Shown in pieces: positions 10,006-19,438 of a stretch of DNA of 64,000 nt. Made by a program: the position numbers and the translations under genes. The notes beneath the pieces are model-generated. The model worked only from the letters and a program-made list of their open reading frames with translations, was not told the origin of the DNA and searched no databases. How positions within the stretch are numbered: position 1 is the stretch's first letter; every line of letters starts with the position of its first letter. Source of the stretch: Streptomyces sp. NBC_01669 (GTDB lineage: Bacteria; Actinomycetota; Actinomycetes; Streptomycetales; Streptomycetaceae); NCBI RefSeq assembly GCF_026339735.1, contig NZ_JAPEQG010000001.1, positions 5,394,001 through 5,458,000 of the forward strand, in the 5' to 3' direction.

Positions 10006-10904
10006 GCAGCACAGAGCCCGACGCCCTCCTGGGGCCCGCAGACATCCGCGACCTGGCCGCGAAGCTGGGCGTACGCCCCACGAAGCAGCGCGGTCAGAAC
10101 TTCGTCATCGACGCCAATACGGTCCGCAGGATCGTACGGACCGCGGAGGTCCGCCCGGACGACGTGGTGGTGGAAGTCGGGCCGGGGCTGGGTTCGCTGA
10201 CCCTGGCGCTGCTGGAGGCGGCGGACCGGGTCGTCGCCGTCGAGATCGACGACGTGCTCGCGGCGGCGCTGCCCGCCACGGTCGCGGCCCGGATGCCGGG
10301 CCGCGCCGACCGGTTCTCGCTCGTCCACTCCGACGCGATGCTGGTCACGGAGCTGCCGGGCCCGGCGCCCACCGCCCTCGTCGCCAACCTGCCGTACAAC
10401 GTCGCCGTGCCGGTCCTGCTGACGATGCTGGAGCGGTTCCCGACCATCGAGCGGACCCTGGTCATGGTGCAGGCCGAGGTCGCCGACCGGCTGGCCGCCC
10501 GGCCGGGCAACAAGGTCTACGGCGTGCCCTCGGTGAAGGCCAACTGGTACGCGGACGTCAAGCGGGCCGGGTCCATCGGCCGCACCGTCTTCTGGCCGGC
10601 CCCCAACGTCGACTCCGGTCTGGTGTCGCTGGTCCGGCGCACCGAGCCGATCACGACGACCGCGAGCCGGGCCGAGGTCTTCGCCGTCGTCGACGCGGCG
10701 TTCGCCCAGCGCCGCAAGACGCTGCGGGCGGCCCTGGCCGGCTGGGCGGGTTCCGCGCCCGCCGCCGAGGCGGCCCTGGTCGCGGCCGGGATCTCACCGC
10801 AGGCGCGGGGCGAAGCACTGACGATCGAGGAGTTCGCGGCCATCGCCGAGAACAAGCCCGCCCCGAAGACCGATGAGGACCAGCCCCCCGGGAGCAGTGA
10901 GTGA
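10002..10904 (+). CDS. rsmA: 16S rRNA dimethyladenosine transferase RsmA/KsgA
   Basis: 300-residue methyltransferase that dimethylates A1518 and A1519 in helix 45 of 16S rRNA during late 30S assembly. KQRGQNFVID near residue 28 is the RNA-binding N-terminus. VEVGPGLGSLT is SAM motif I, NLPYNVA is the NLPY catalytic motif, and the AFAQRRKTLR helix marks the C-terminal domain. The GTG start overlaps the rpfB stop, and its own stop overlaps the ispE start, both by 4 nt, so the three genes form one translationally coupled operon. Loss of this enzyme gives kasugamycin resistance in bacteria generally. Confidence 0.96.
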   Translation: MSSTEPDALLGPADIRDLAAKLGVRPTKQRGQNFVIDANTVRRIVRTAEVRPDDVVVEVGPGLGSLTLALLEAADRVVAVEIDDVLAAALPATVAARMPGRADRFSLVHSDAMLVTELPGPAPTALVANLPYNVAVPVLLTMLERFPTIERTLVMVQAEVADRLAARPGNKVYGVPSVKANWYADVKRAGSIGRTVFWPAPNVDSGLVSLVRRTEPITTTASRAEVFAVVDAAFAQRRKTLRAALAGWAGSAPAAEAALVAAGISPQARGEALTIEEFAAIAENKPAPKTDEDQPPGSSE

Positions 10905-11794
10905 GCGTCACCGTCCGCGTCCCCGCCAAGGTCAACGTCCAGCTCGCGGTAGGTGCCGCGCGCCCCGACGGCTTCCACGACCTGGCCAACGTCTTCCTCG
11001 CCGTCGGCCTGTACGACGAGGTCACCGTCACCCCCGCCGACGAGCTGACGGTCACCTGCTCGGGCCCGGACGCCGCCCAGGTCCCGCTGGACGCCTCCAA
11101 CCTCGCCGCCCGCGCCGCGATCGCGCTCGCCGACCGCCACGGCATCGCGCCGCACGTGCACATCCACATCGCCAAGGACATCCCCGTCGCGGGCGGCATG
11201 GCGGGCGGCAGCGCCGACGGCGCGGCAGCGCTGCTCGCCTGCGACGCCCTCTGGTCCACCGGCGCCACCCGGGACGAGCTGCTCGCCATCTGCGCGGAAC
11301 TCGGCAGCGACGTGCCGTTCTCTCTGGTCGGCGGCGCCGCCCTCGGGATCGGCCGCGGCGAACAACTGACCACGATCGACGTCGGCGGCACCTTCCACTG
11401 GGTCTTCGCGGTCGCCGACGGCGGGCTCTCCACCCCGGCCGTCTACGGCGAGTTCGACCGGCTCACCGCGGACACCGACGTCCCCGCACCGGCGGCCTCC
11501 CCGGCGCTCCTCGACGCTCTGCGCAGAGGCGACACCCACGCGCTCGCCGATGCGCTCTCCAACGACCTGCAGCCCGCCGCGCTGTCCCTGCGGCCCTCGC
11601 TCGCCGACACCCTCGCCGCGGGCACCGGGGCGGGCGCCCTGGCCACCCTGGTCTCGGGCTCCGGGCCGACCACCGCGTTCCTGGTGGCGGACGCCGAGTC
11701 GGCGCGGAAGGTCGCGGACGCGCTGCTGACGTCGGGGACCTGCCGGACCGCGCGCGTCGCGGTATCCCCGGCGCCGGGTGCCACGGTGCTCTGA
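10901..11794 (+). CDS. ispE: 4-diphosphocytidyl-2-C-methyl-D-erythritol kinase
   Basis: 297-residue GHMP kinase of the methylerythritol phosphate pathway. It phosphorylates the 2-hydroxyl of CDP-methylerythritol, on the way to isoprenoids (quinones, undecaprenyl lipid carriers, hopanoids). VPAKVNVQLAVG is the substrate-binding N-terminus. PVAGGMAGGSADGAAAL is the glycine-rich ATP loop, and LVSGSGPTTAF is the C-terminal GHMP motif. GTG start, 4-nt overlap with rsmA. It is last of the rpfB-rsmA-ispE unit; a 73-nt gap separates it from the acyltransferase. Confidence 0.95.
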   Translation: MSVTVRVPAKVNVQLAVGAARPDGFHDLANVFLAVGLYDEVTVTPADELTVTCSGPDAAQVPLDASNLAARAAIALADRHGIAPHVHIHIAKDIPVAGGMAGGSADGAAALLACDALWSTGATRDELLAICAELGSDVPFSLVGGAALGIGRGEQLTTIDVGGTFHWVFAVADGGLSTPAVYGEFDRLTADTDVPAPAASPALLDALRRGDTHALADALSNDLQPAALSLRPSLADTLAAGTGAGALATLVSGSGPTTAFLVADAESARKVADALLTSGTCRTARVAVSPAPGATVL

Positions 11795-11867
11795 CCGCGG
11801 GTACTCAGACGGGAATTGAGTACGGTCGCGCTGCCGCCCCCGGGGCGTCGAACGCGACCGTACCCGT

Positions 11868-13184
11868 ATGGGATCAAGTGTTCGTGAACTGGCCGGGGCC
11901 ACCCCCGCCACCCGGGACCGCTATATCGATCTGCTGCGCGTCGCCTCGCTCGGGACGGTCGTCCTCGGGCACTGGCTGATGGCCGCCGTCACCACCGACG
12001 GCGTGGGCAACCTGCTCGCTGTCGTCCCCGGGCTCCAGGTGCTGACCTGGGCGCTCCAGATCATGCCGGTGTTCTTCTTCGTCGGCGGGTTCTCGCACGC
12101 CCTGTCCTACCGCTCCCTGCGCCGCAAGCAGCCGGAGGGGTCCACGGACTCCGTCTACTCGGCCTTCCTCCGCGTCAGGCTGCAGCGGCTGCTGCGCCCC
12201 ACCATGGTCTTCATCCTGGTCTGGGGGGCTGCGGCGCTGATCGTCCAGCTGCTCGGCGGGGGCGGCGGGCTGACCGGGGTCACGCTGCGGCTGGTCGCCC
12301 AGCCGCTCTGGTTCATTGGGATCTACCTCGCGATGGTGGCGTTCACCCCGCCGCTTCTGACGCTGCACGACCGGTACGGCTGGGGAGCCTTCGCCGGGCT
12401 CGCCGGGGCTGCGGTCGCGGTCGACGTGCTGCGGTTCGCCGCCGGTGTCCCGTACATCGCGTTCCTCAACTTCGCGTTCGTCTGGCTGGCCGTGCACCAG
12501 CTCGGCTTCCTGCGCGCCGACGGCCGCATCCCACGCCCCGCGCTCCTGGCCGGCATCGGCCTGGCCGCCGCCGTCGCCCTGGTCGCGCTCGGCCCGTACC
12601 CGCTCTCCATGGTCGGGATGCCCGGGGAGAAGATCAGCAACATGGCGCCGCCCACGCTGGCCCTGCTCTGCCACGGACTCTGGCTGGTCGGCGCGGTCGA
12701 GCTGCTGCGCGGCCCCGGCGCCCGGCTGGTCGCCCGCCCGCGCGTGTGGCGCGGGGTCGTCGCCGCCAACGGGGTCGCGATGACGGCGTTCCTCTGGCAC
12801 CTCACCGCGATGCTCGGGGTGTACGGGGCGATGCTCGCCCTCGACGTGCCCCTGCCCGAGCCGGCGAGCGGCGCCTGGTGGGCACAGGTGCCGGTGCGGA
12901 TCGCGGTGGCGGCGGTCGTCACCGCGGGGCTGGTCGCCGTCTTCCGTACTTTCGAGCGGCCGGTGTCCGCGGTACCGGGGGCGGGCTCGGGGCCGGTGTC
13001 CGCGCTCGGTGTGACGCTCTGCCTGCTCGGGGTGCTCGGGGTGTCGATGGTCGGGTTCGGCGGGCTGCTGGAGGGGCACACGGCGATGCTGATCGCGGTA
13101 CGGGTCAGCGCCCCGGTCGCCGTCGCGATGGCGCTGGGCGGCTGGCTGCTGGTGGAGCGGGCGGGGCGGCGCCGGTCGGGCTGA
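11868..13184 (+). CDS. Acyltransferase family 3 membrane protein (OafA-like)
   Basis: 438-residue integral membrane protein of about ten helices. The N-terminus TRDRYIDLLRVASLGTVVLGHW contains the characteristic R.ID.LR...I..VV..H motif, whose Asp/Arg/His are thought catalytic in acyltransferase-3 enzymes. These proteins O-acetylate or O-acylate sugars, lipids or antibiotics at the membrane. A C-terminal Ala/Gly-rich helical region ends the protein. ATG at 11868, 73 nt after ispE; it may be read through from that operon or have its own promoter. Acceptor substrate unknown. Confidence 0.85.
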   Translation: MGSSVRELAGATPATRDRYIDLLRVASLGTVVLGHWLMAAVTTDGVGNLLAVVPGLQVLTWALQIMPVFFFVGGFSHALSYRSLRRKQPEGSTDSVYSAFLRVRLQRLLRPTMVFILVWGAAALIVQLLGGGGGLTGVTLRLVAQPLWFIGIYLAMVAFTPPLLTLHDRYGWGAFAGLAGAAVAVDVLRFAAGVPYIAFLNFAFVWLAVHQLGFLRADGRIPRPALLAGIGLAAAVALVALGPYPLSMVGMPGEKISNMAPPTLALLCHGLWLVGAVELLRGPGARLVARPRVWRGVVAANGVAMTAFLWHLTAMLGVYGAMLALDVPLPEPASGAWWAQVPVRIAVAAVVTAGLVAVFRTFERPVSAVPGAGSGPVSALGVTLCLLGVLGVSMVGFGGLLEGHTAMLIAVRVSAPVAVAMALGGWLLVERAGRRRSG

Positions 13185-13258
13185 CCACGGGCGCCGCGGA
13201 GACCTGTGTTCGTCCCGGCGGAGACCCGCGTTCCTCTCAGAGGTCACCCGACAGGCTC

Positions 13259-13900
13259 TCAGCCGAGCCGCACGCTCTTCTTCGCCAGCTCGTACGCCGG
13301 GAGCATCTCCTGGTGCTCCTGCGGGTCCAGCCCGCCGAGGTGCACCACGACCGGTCCGCTCGGGGTGGAGATGGCGAAGGCCCGCTGCTTCATGGGCTCG
13401 TCCAGCAGCTCGCTGCTGAAGGTGTAGCGGACCTCGGCCGCGGTCTGGGCACCTGCCTTCACCTCGGTGTACGTGGCTTCGGAGGCGTTCGGGTCGGCGG
13501 CCAGGAACGCCTTCAGGACCTGGCGCGGGGTGCCGTCGGTACGGTCCCCGGTCCACACCCGCAGGAAGCCGATGTTCCCGGCGGGCTTCGCGTCGATCTC
13601 GCAGACGAGCGTGAACGTGCCCTGCTTGCCCAGTTCGCTCAGTTCGTCGTCCTCGACGACCCGGACGGCCGCCGGCTTCCAGGAGGCCGCGAGGTCGAAG
13701 GTGACGGGCAGGGCACAGGCAGAACCGGAGCCCCCGATGCTGCCGCCCTTCACCGCACTCCTTGCCGCGGTCCTCGGCTTCGGCGCCGCCTTCCTGCCGT
13801 CGCCGCCGTCGTCCGGGGCGGACGACGTGCAGCCGGTCGCCGCCACCGACACCGCCGCCAGCACGGCCGTGACCGTCCCCCGTACCGAATTGATCACCAT
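13259..13900 (-). CDS. Predicted lipoprotein of unknown function
   Basis: 213-residue secreted protein. The N-terminus is a lipoprotein signal (Arg7, hydrophobic residues 9-22, lipobox AATGC with Cys24). A Ser/Asp/Lys-rich linker of about 35 residues is followed by a domain of about 150 residues with two cysteines (CALPV and CEID) that could form a disulphide. The domain ends with a Glu-rich tail containing GGLDPQEHQEMLPAYELAK. The fold is not recognised; it resembles uncharacterised Streptomyces lipoproteins. It is divergent from the ABC-F gene (99 nt between starts) and converges on the acyltransferase. Confidence 0.8.
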   Translation of the reverse strand: MVINSVRGTVTAVLAAVSVAATGCTSSAPDDGGDGRKAAPKPRTAARSAVKGGSIGGSGSACALPVTFDLAASWKPAAVRVVEDDELSELGKQGTFTLVCEIDAKPAGNIGFLRVWTGDRTDGTPRQVLKAFLAADPNASEATYTEVKAGAQTAAEVRYTFSSELLDEPMKQRAFAISTPSGPVVVHLGGLDPQEHQEMLPAYELAKKSVRLG

Positions 13901-13999
13901 GGAAGTCCCCTGTCCCCGCCCTTGATCGATCGCCGCACGCTAACCCACCCGCGTGGCGATTACCCTGGGAGGTCGATCGATCCCCCAGTCAGGAGTGAA

Positions 14000-15820
14000 A
14001 TGGCCGTCAATCTGGTCAATGTCGAGCAGGTCAGCAAGGTGTACGGCACCCGTGCCCTGCTCGACGGTGTGTCCCTTGGCGTGTCCGAGGGGGACCGGAT
14101 CGGTGTCGTCGGCCGCAACGGCGACGGCAAGACGACCCTCATCCGGATGCTCGCCAAGCTGGAGGACGCGGACACCGGCCGCGTCACCCACAGCGGCGGC
14201 CTGCGCCTCGGTGTCCTCACCCAGCACGATTCGCTCGACCCGAAGGCGACCGTCCGCCACGAGATCATCCGCGATCTCGCCGACCACGAGTGGGCGGGCA
14301 GCGCCAAGATCCGTGACGTACTGACCGGACTCTTCGGCGGGCTCGACCTGCCCGGCTTCGAGCACGGCCTGGACACCGTCATCGCCCCGCTCTCCGGCGG
14401 CGAGCGGCGCCGGATCGCGCTCGCCAAGCTACTCATCGCCGAACAGGACCTGATCGTCCTCGACGAGCCGACCAACCACCTCGACGTCGAGGGCATCTCC
14501 TGGCTGGCCCGACACCTCCAGAACCGGCGCTCGGCGCTCGTCTGCGTCACCCACGACCGGTGGTTCCTCGACCAGGTCTGCACGCGCATGTGGGACGTCC
14601 AGCGCGGCGCCGTCCACGAGTACGAGGGCGGCTACAGCGACTACGTCTTCGCCCGCGCCGAGCGGGAGCGGATCGCCGCGACCGAGGAGTCCAAGCGGCA
14701 GAACCTGATGCGCAAGGAGCTGGCCTGGCTGCGGCGCGGCGCCCCCGCCCGTACCTCGAAGCCGCGCTACCGCATCGAGGCGGCCAACGAGCTGATCGCC
14801 GATGTGCCGCCGCCGCGCGACACCAGCGAGCTGATGAAGTTCGCCAACGCCCGGCTCGGCAAGACCGTCTTCGACCTGGAGGACGTGACCGTCCAGGCCG
14901 GCCCGAAGACGCTGCTCACCCACCTCACCTGGCAGCTCGGTCCGGGCGACCGGATCGGTCTGGTCGGCGTCAACGGCGCGGGCAAGACCTCGCTGCTGCG
15001 GGCGCTGGCCGAGGCGGCACGTACCCAGGGCGACGCACAGCCCGCAGCCGGGAAGATCGTCGTCGGCAAGACCGTCAAGCTCGCCTACCTCTCCCAGGAG
15101 GTCGCCGAGCTCAACCCGAACCTGCGGGTACTGGAAGCCGTGCAGCAGGTACGGGACCGGGTCGACCTCGGCAAGGGCCGGGAGATGACCGCGGGTCAGC
15201 TCTGCGAGCAGTTCGGCTTCTCGAAGGAGAAGCAGTGGACCCCGGTCGCCGACCTGTCCGGCGGTGAGCGGCGCCGGCTGCAGATCCTGCGCCTGCTGAT
15301 GGACGAGCCGAACGTCCTCTTCCTCGACGAGCCCACCAACGATCTCGACATCGAGACCCTGACCCAGCTGGAGGACCTCCTCGACGGCTGGCCCGGGTCG
15401 ATGATCGTGATCTCCCACGACCGGTTCTTCATCGAGCGGACCACGGACCGGGTGATGGCGCTGCTCGGCGACGCCACGCTCCGGATGCTGCCGCGCGGCA
15501 TCGACGAGTACATCGAGCGCAGGGAGCGGATGGCAGAGGCGTCCTCGCCCGCCCCGGCTGCCGCGGCGGTGAAGGAGTCCGGCGGGGCGGTGGCTCCGGC
15601 GGTGTCCGCACAGGCGGCGCGGGCGGCGAAGAAGGAACTGCAGAAGATCGAGCGGCAGCTCGACAAGATGTCGAGCAGGGAGACGACCCTGCACGCACAG
15701 ATCGCCGATAACGCCACGAACTTCGAGAAGGTGGCGAAACTGGACGCGGAGCTGCGGGAACTGGTGGCGGAGCGCGACGAGTTGGAGATGCGCTGGCTGG
15801 AGCTTGCCGAGGACGCCTGA
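14000..15820 (+). CDS. ABC-F family ATPase (ribosome-associated)
   Basis: 606-residue soluble protein with two ABC ATPase domains and no membrane segment, the ABC-F layout. Domain 1 has GRNGDGKTTL, LSGGERRRIALAKLL and LDEPTNHLD. Domain 2 has GVNGAGKTSLL, LSGGERRRLQILRLL and LDEPTNDLD. The interdomain linker around residues 230-275 is Arg rich. The last 80 residues form a charged coiled coil, as in Uup-like members. ABC-F proteins act on the ribosome, in translation quality control or antibiotic protection; which applies here is not clear, but the Uup-like tail favours housekeeping. ATG at 14000 with AGGAG 4 nt upstream. An insertion sequence begins 9 nt after its stop and leaves the gene intact. 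Confidence 0.92.
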   Translation: MAVNLVNVEQVSKVYGTRALLDGVSLGVSEGDRIGVVGRNGDGKTTLIRMLAKLEDADTGRVTHSGGLRLGVLTQHDSLDPKATVRHEIIRDLADHEWAGSAKIRDVLTGLFGGLDLPGFEHGLDTVIAPLSGGERRRIALAKLLIAEQDLIVLDEPTNHLDVEGISWLARHLQNRRSALVCVTHDRWFLDQVCTRMWDVQRGAVHEYEGGYSDYVFARAERERIAATEESKRQNLMRKELAWLRRGAPARTSKPRYRIEAANELIADVPPPRDTSELMKFANARLGKTVFDLEDVTVQAGPKTLLTHLTWQLGPGDRIGLVGVNGAGKTSLLRALAEAARTQGDAQPAAGKIVVGKTVKLAYLSQEVAELNPNLRVLEAVQQVRDRVDLGKGREMTAGQLCEQFGFSKEKQWTPVADLSGGERRRLQILRLLMDEPNVLFLDEPTNDLDIETLTQLEDLLDGWPGSMIVISHDRFFIERTTDRVMALLGDATLRMLPRGIDEYIERRERMAEASSPAPAAAAVKESGGAVAPAVSAQAARAAKKELQKIERQLDKMSSRETTLHAQIADNATNFEKVAKLDAELRELVAERDELEMRWLELAEDA

Positions 15821-15829
15821 CAGCCGCTC

Positions 15830-15854
15830 AGCTTGACTCTGTCGGTGATCTTGG
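15830..15854 (+). repeat. Left terminal inverted repeat of the IS
   Basis: 25-bp repeat starting AGCTTGACTCTGTCGG and ending TTGG, the exact reverse complement of 17640-17664. Confidence 0.95.
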
Positions 15855-15932
15855 TGTTTCCCAGTGCGCGAGCATGATCGGCGGGCATGCTCAGTGCTGT
15901 TTCGAAAGCCGATACAGCTGCCGAGGTGTCCG

Positions 15933-17629
15933 TTGTCGCTCCATCCCCGCTCCGGTGAGCAAGTCCCGCCTCTGACCGCCCAGATCGCACGGGCAAGCAA
16001 TCCGACCGGTACGACGGCGATGTGGGTCAGAGACCGGCTGGACGGGTTGTGGCGCGACGAGGACTTCGCCGGCTGGTATCCGCGCGACGGGCGTCCCGGG
16101 CTCTCGCCTGCCCAACTGGCCACCGTCTGTGTGCTGCAGTTCCTGCTTGGTCTGTCGGACCGGCAGGCAGCGGAAGCGGTCCGCTGCCGCATCGATTTCA
16201 AGTACGCCATGGCCATGGAGCTGGACGATCCCGGCTTCCACCACAGCGTGCTGGCCGACTTCCGCGAGCGCGTCGCGCAGGACGACCGCGCCGACCGACT
16301 CTTGGATCTGGTGCTCGCCCGTCTGAAGGAGGCCGGCCTCGTGGGCGAGCGCACCACGCAGCGCACCGACTCCACCCACGTCCTGGCCGCGGTGCGCGAC
16401 CTGACCCGGCTGGAACTGGTCACCGAGGCGGTCCGTGCCGCGCTTGAAGAAGTGGCCCGCACGGCCGGGCATCTGCTGATCGGCCTGGTCGACGAGGACT
16501 GGGGGCGCCGCTATGGCCGCCCGGTCCGCCTGGGCAAGAACCCCACCCGGCCCAAGACCAGGATCCTCGCCGCCGGCAACGACGCCTGCCGACTGCTGGA
16601 ACGACTCCACCGGGACGGGTCCGCCTACCGGCCCGGCCCACAAGCCGAGGCCCTACGGCAGATCGTGGTGCAGCACTACTACCGCGACACGGCAGGCCGC
16701 CTGCACTGGCGCACCACCGACGACGACGGGCTACCGCCCTCCTCCTCGGCGATCGTCTCTCCCTACGACATCACGGCGCGCTACGTGCGGCACGGACACA
16801 TCATCCGCTGGAAGGGCTTCGCCGCCCATCTCACCGAGACGTGTGCCTCTGACAGCGTCAACGTGATCACGGACGTGGCCACCACGTCGGCCGCCACCAA
16901 CGACGGCCAGGCCCTGCCCGGCATCCACACCCGCCTGGCTCGTCGCGGGCTGCTGCCCGCCGAGCACCTGGTCGACGGCGGCTACACCTCCCTGGTCCAC
17001 CTGGAACGAGCCGACCGCGAACACCAGGTCACCGTCACCGGGCCGCTACCGGGCAACCCCACCCGCCAGCACCGCAGGAACGAGGGCTTCGACCGGGACG
17101 ACTTCCACATCGACTTCGACCGCCGACAAGTCACCTGCCCCCAGGGCCAGGTCAGCGCGGGCTGGCACGGCCCCTACCCGACCTCCTCGCCCACCGCGGC
17201 GCCCCTGATCGTGGCACGGTTCACCAAGAGCCAGTGCCAGCCCTGTCCGGACCGCCCCCGATGCACCAGCTCCCGCGAGAACGCCCGCAACGTGGGCTTT
17301 CCCCGCGAGAACTCCGCGACCTGCAAGTCCGCGTCCGCACCGAGCAGCAGACACCCGAATGGAAGGCCCGCTACGCAGTCCGCTCCGGCGTGGAGGGCAC
17401 CATCAACGAGTTTGCCCACGGACACGGCATGCGCCGCTGCCGCTACCGAGGACAGCCGAAAGCCCACCTGCAACACGTACTCACAGCCATCGCCGTGAAC
17501 ATCGAACGACTCAGCACTCGGTCAGTGACCCAGGAAACCCCTTCACCGAGACCGCCGACCGCCTTCCAGACCTTCCTGGACCAGCAGGGAATTCCCCGAT
17601 CGAAGTCCTGGCGCACCCTCGGCACCTAA
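15933..17629 (+). pseudogene. IS1182-type DDE transposase, frameshifted
   Basis: Transposase homologous to the IS1182 family. The first part is open from GTG 15864 or, more likely, TTG 15933 (GAGG upstream, protein beginning SLHPRSGEQVPPL) and carries the N-terminal DUF772-like region. It also has the first two catalytic Asp motifs, RTDSTHV and LVDGGYT. The conserved C-terminus, PRELRDLQVR through GVEGTINEF (catalytic Glu) to HVLTAIAVNIERLS, is in the -1 frame and stops at 17629. The switch maps to a four-C run at 17301-17304; one extra C there would restore GFPPRELRDLQ. Read literally, the zero-frame product ends at 17498 with a nonsense tail and lacks the Glu. So it is a 1-nt deletion, a sequencing error, or less likely programmed frameshifting. 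Confidence 0.88.
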
Positions 17630-17639
17630 CCTCGACCAT

Positions 17640-17664
17640 CCAAGATCACCGACAGAGTCAAGCT
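17640..17664 (-). repeat. Right terminal inverted repeat of the IS
   Basis: Exact reverse complement of 15830-15854 over 25 bp. It begins 11 nt after the transposase C-terminal stop. Confidence 0.95.
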
Positions 17665-17746
17665 CAGCGGCCGGTGGTGCTGATGGCCTGTTCGATACGG
17701 GTGATACAAAGGGTTCCCGTTCGACCGCACCAAGGGGGACGTCCCG

Positions 17747-19438
17747 ATGACCTGGCCGCCCGGCCCGCACCAGCCGCAGCCGCCACAGGGGGAATTCGGG
17801 GCTCCGTTCGAGCCTGTGGAGCCGATGGGGCCCACCCAGCCGGTGCAGGGGTACGGTCAGCAGCCCTCGCCCCCGTCGCAGCCCCAGCCCGGTCCGTACG
17901 GATACGGGTACGGCCAACCGCAGCAGCCGTACCCCGTCGGCCCGGCGACCGGTGGCCCGGGCGGCCCTGCCGGTCGTCACCCCTCGGGCCGCAGACGCAC
18001 CGCCCTCGTCGCCGCCGTGGTCGCCGGGGTCCTGGTGGTCGGCGGTGGCGTCTGGTTCGCCGTGAGTGGCGGTGACGACGGCAGGAAGCCCGTCGCGCAC
18101 GGCAGCGCCGACGCCGAGCAGCCCACCGCCTCGCAGCCCGCCTCTCCCCCTGCCGAGGCCGAGGTCGTCGACACGGCCGCCCCGGTCGACGGGCTCAACG
18201 CCGCGCGCAAGCCGGGCGAGGCCAAGGTCCTCTGGATGCGGGACAACGGTATCGACGTGCCGCGCAACGGCGCCGACGCGTACGGCCCCTGGCTGACCGG
18301 GGACATCGTCGCCAAGGGCATGTACCGCACCGTCTCCGGCTACTCCGTGGCCGACGGCACCCGGAAGTGGACGCTGAAGCTGCCCGCCGACCTGTGCGCC
18401 GCACCGACCCTCCCCACCACCGACGGAAAGATCGTCGTCGGTCTCAAGGAAAGCGCCTCGTCGGACTCGGTCTGCTCCGTCCTGCAGATGATCGACCTCA
18501 GGACCGGAACGGCGGGCTGGAAGAAGACCGTCGAACGCAAGGGCGTCCAGGACCTGCTGTCGGACGTGGCCATGAGTATCGGAGGGGATCTCGTCACCTT
18601 CGGACGCGCGAGTGCTTCCGTGGGCTACCGGGTCAGTGACGGAAAGGAAGTGTTCGGCAAGAGGCAGGGTGTCTGTCAGCCGTTCGCGTTCACCAGCGGT
18701 CCCCGGCTGATCGCCGCCACCAGCTGCCGCACCGACGCCGACGAGCAGGACAAGCAGCAGGTCGAGGAGATCGACCCGGCCACCGGCACACCGAAATGGA
18801 CGTACCGGGTCAAGACCGGCTGGCGGGTCCAACAGGTCTACTCGACGAGCCCGCCGGTGATTTCGCTCAAGAAGGGCGATGGCGAGGGCGGGGCGTGGGC
18901 CATCGTCACCCTGCGGGACAACGGCACGTACCGCTCCCAGATGATCGGCGGCAAGAACGAGAACTACGCCGCCACCTGCGACGCGGACCTCGTGGTGAGC
19001 GGCAGGAACCTCGACGGCTGCGCCGGGGTCGCGGCCGACGACGACACGTTCTACCTGGCGACCAAGCCGGTGACCGTGGGCTCCGCTCTCACCAACAAGG
19101 TCGTCGCGTTCGACCTGAACACCGGCAAGGCCAAGTGGAGGGCCGCCGCCCCGGCCGGGCAGATCATGCAGCCGCTGCGGATGAACGGCCGGAACGTGAT
19201 CGTCCGGGTAGAGGGCACCTACCGGAAGAGCGGAGCCGTCGCCAGCCTCGCACCGACGGGCGGCGCCCCGACGATGCTGCTGCGGCATCCGGCATCGGCG
19301 ACCAAGGCCGAGAGCTCCTTCGACATGGCGAGGCTGGTGTATGCGGGCGGCCGCTCCATCCTGGTGAGCGCACGCGTCAGCGCGATCGACGACAAGGAGG
19401 AGAAGAAGGTGAAGACCGTCATGGTCTTCGGTCCCTGA
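17747..19438 (+). CDS. Membrane-anchored PQQ-like beta-propeller protein, paralogue 1
   Basis: 563-residue protein in three parts. Residues 1-83 are a Pro/Gln/Gly/Tyr-rich disordered cytoplasmic tail. Residues 85-106 are one membrane helix preceded by GRRR, predicting N-in/C-out. An acidic Ala/Pro linker is followed by about 380 residues with PQQ-type blade signatures (GTRKWTLKLP, GTAGWKKTVE, GTPKWTY, GKAKWRAAAP). Six or more Cys could form disulphides outside the cell. No enzyme active site is recognised; propellers of this type usually bind proteins or wall components. ATG at 17747 with AAGGGGGA 7 nt upstream. It is first of three tandem paralogues and the one nearest the IS, whose right end lies about 80 nt before the start. 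Confidence 0.85.
   Translation: MTWPPGPHQPQPPQGEFGAPFEPVEPMGPTQPVQGYGQQPSPPSQPQPGPYGYGYGQPQQPYPVGPATGGPGGPAGRHPSGRRRTALVAAVVAGVLVVGGGVWFAVSGGDDGRKPVAHGSADAEQPTASQPASPPAEAEVVDTAAPVDGLNAARKPGEAKVLWMRDNGIDVPRNGADAYGPWLTGDIVAKGMYRTVSGYSVADGTRKWTLKLPADLCAAPTLPTTDGKIVVGLKESASSDSVCSVLQMIDLRTGTAGWKKTVERKGVQDLLSDVAMSIGGDLVTFGRASASVGYRVSDGKEVFGKRQGVCQPFAFTSGPRLIAATSCRTDADEQDKQQVEEIDPATGTPKWTYRVKTGWRVQQVYSTSPPVISLKKGDGEGGAWAIVTLRDNGTYRSQMIGGKNENYAATCDADLVVSGRNLDGCAGVAADDDTFYLATKPVTVGSALTNKVVAFDLNTGKAKWRAAAPAGQIMQPLRMNGRNVIVRVEGTYRKSGAVASLAPTGGAPTMLLRHPASATKAESSFDMARLVYAGGRSILVSARVSAIDDKEEKKVKTVMVFGP

Larger units (their letters stand above)
15830..17664. mobile_element. IS1182-family-like insertion sequence, complete ends, frameshifted transposase
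   Basis: 1835-bp element bounded by 25-bp perfect terminal inverted repeats. The 7-mer GCTCAGC occurs directly at both junctions (15826-15832 and 17662-17668) and overlaps the outer repeat tips, a plausible target duplication. It carries one transposase gene, broken into two frames. It inserted between the ABC-F gene and the first beta-propeller gene without cutting either, but it may have displaced part of the propeller gene's upstream region. Confidence 0.92.

Noticed and set aside
11868..13184. Antibiotic biosynthesis cluster starting at the acyltransferase
   Set aside because: No polyketide, peptide or terpene synthase genes lie nearby; surrounding genes are housekeeping.
17234..17629. 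Separate small gene downstream of the transposase
   Set aside because: Its sequence is the conserved C-terminus of the same transposase in a shifted frame, ending just before the IS right end.
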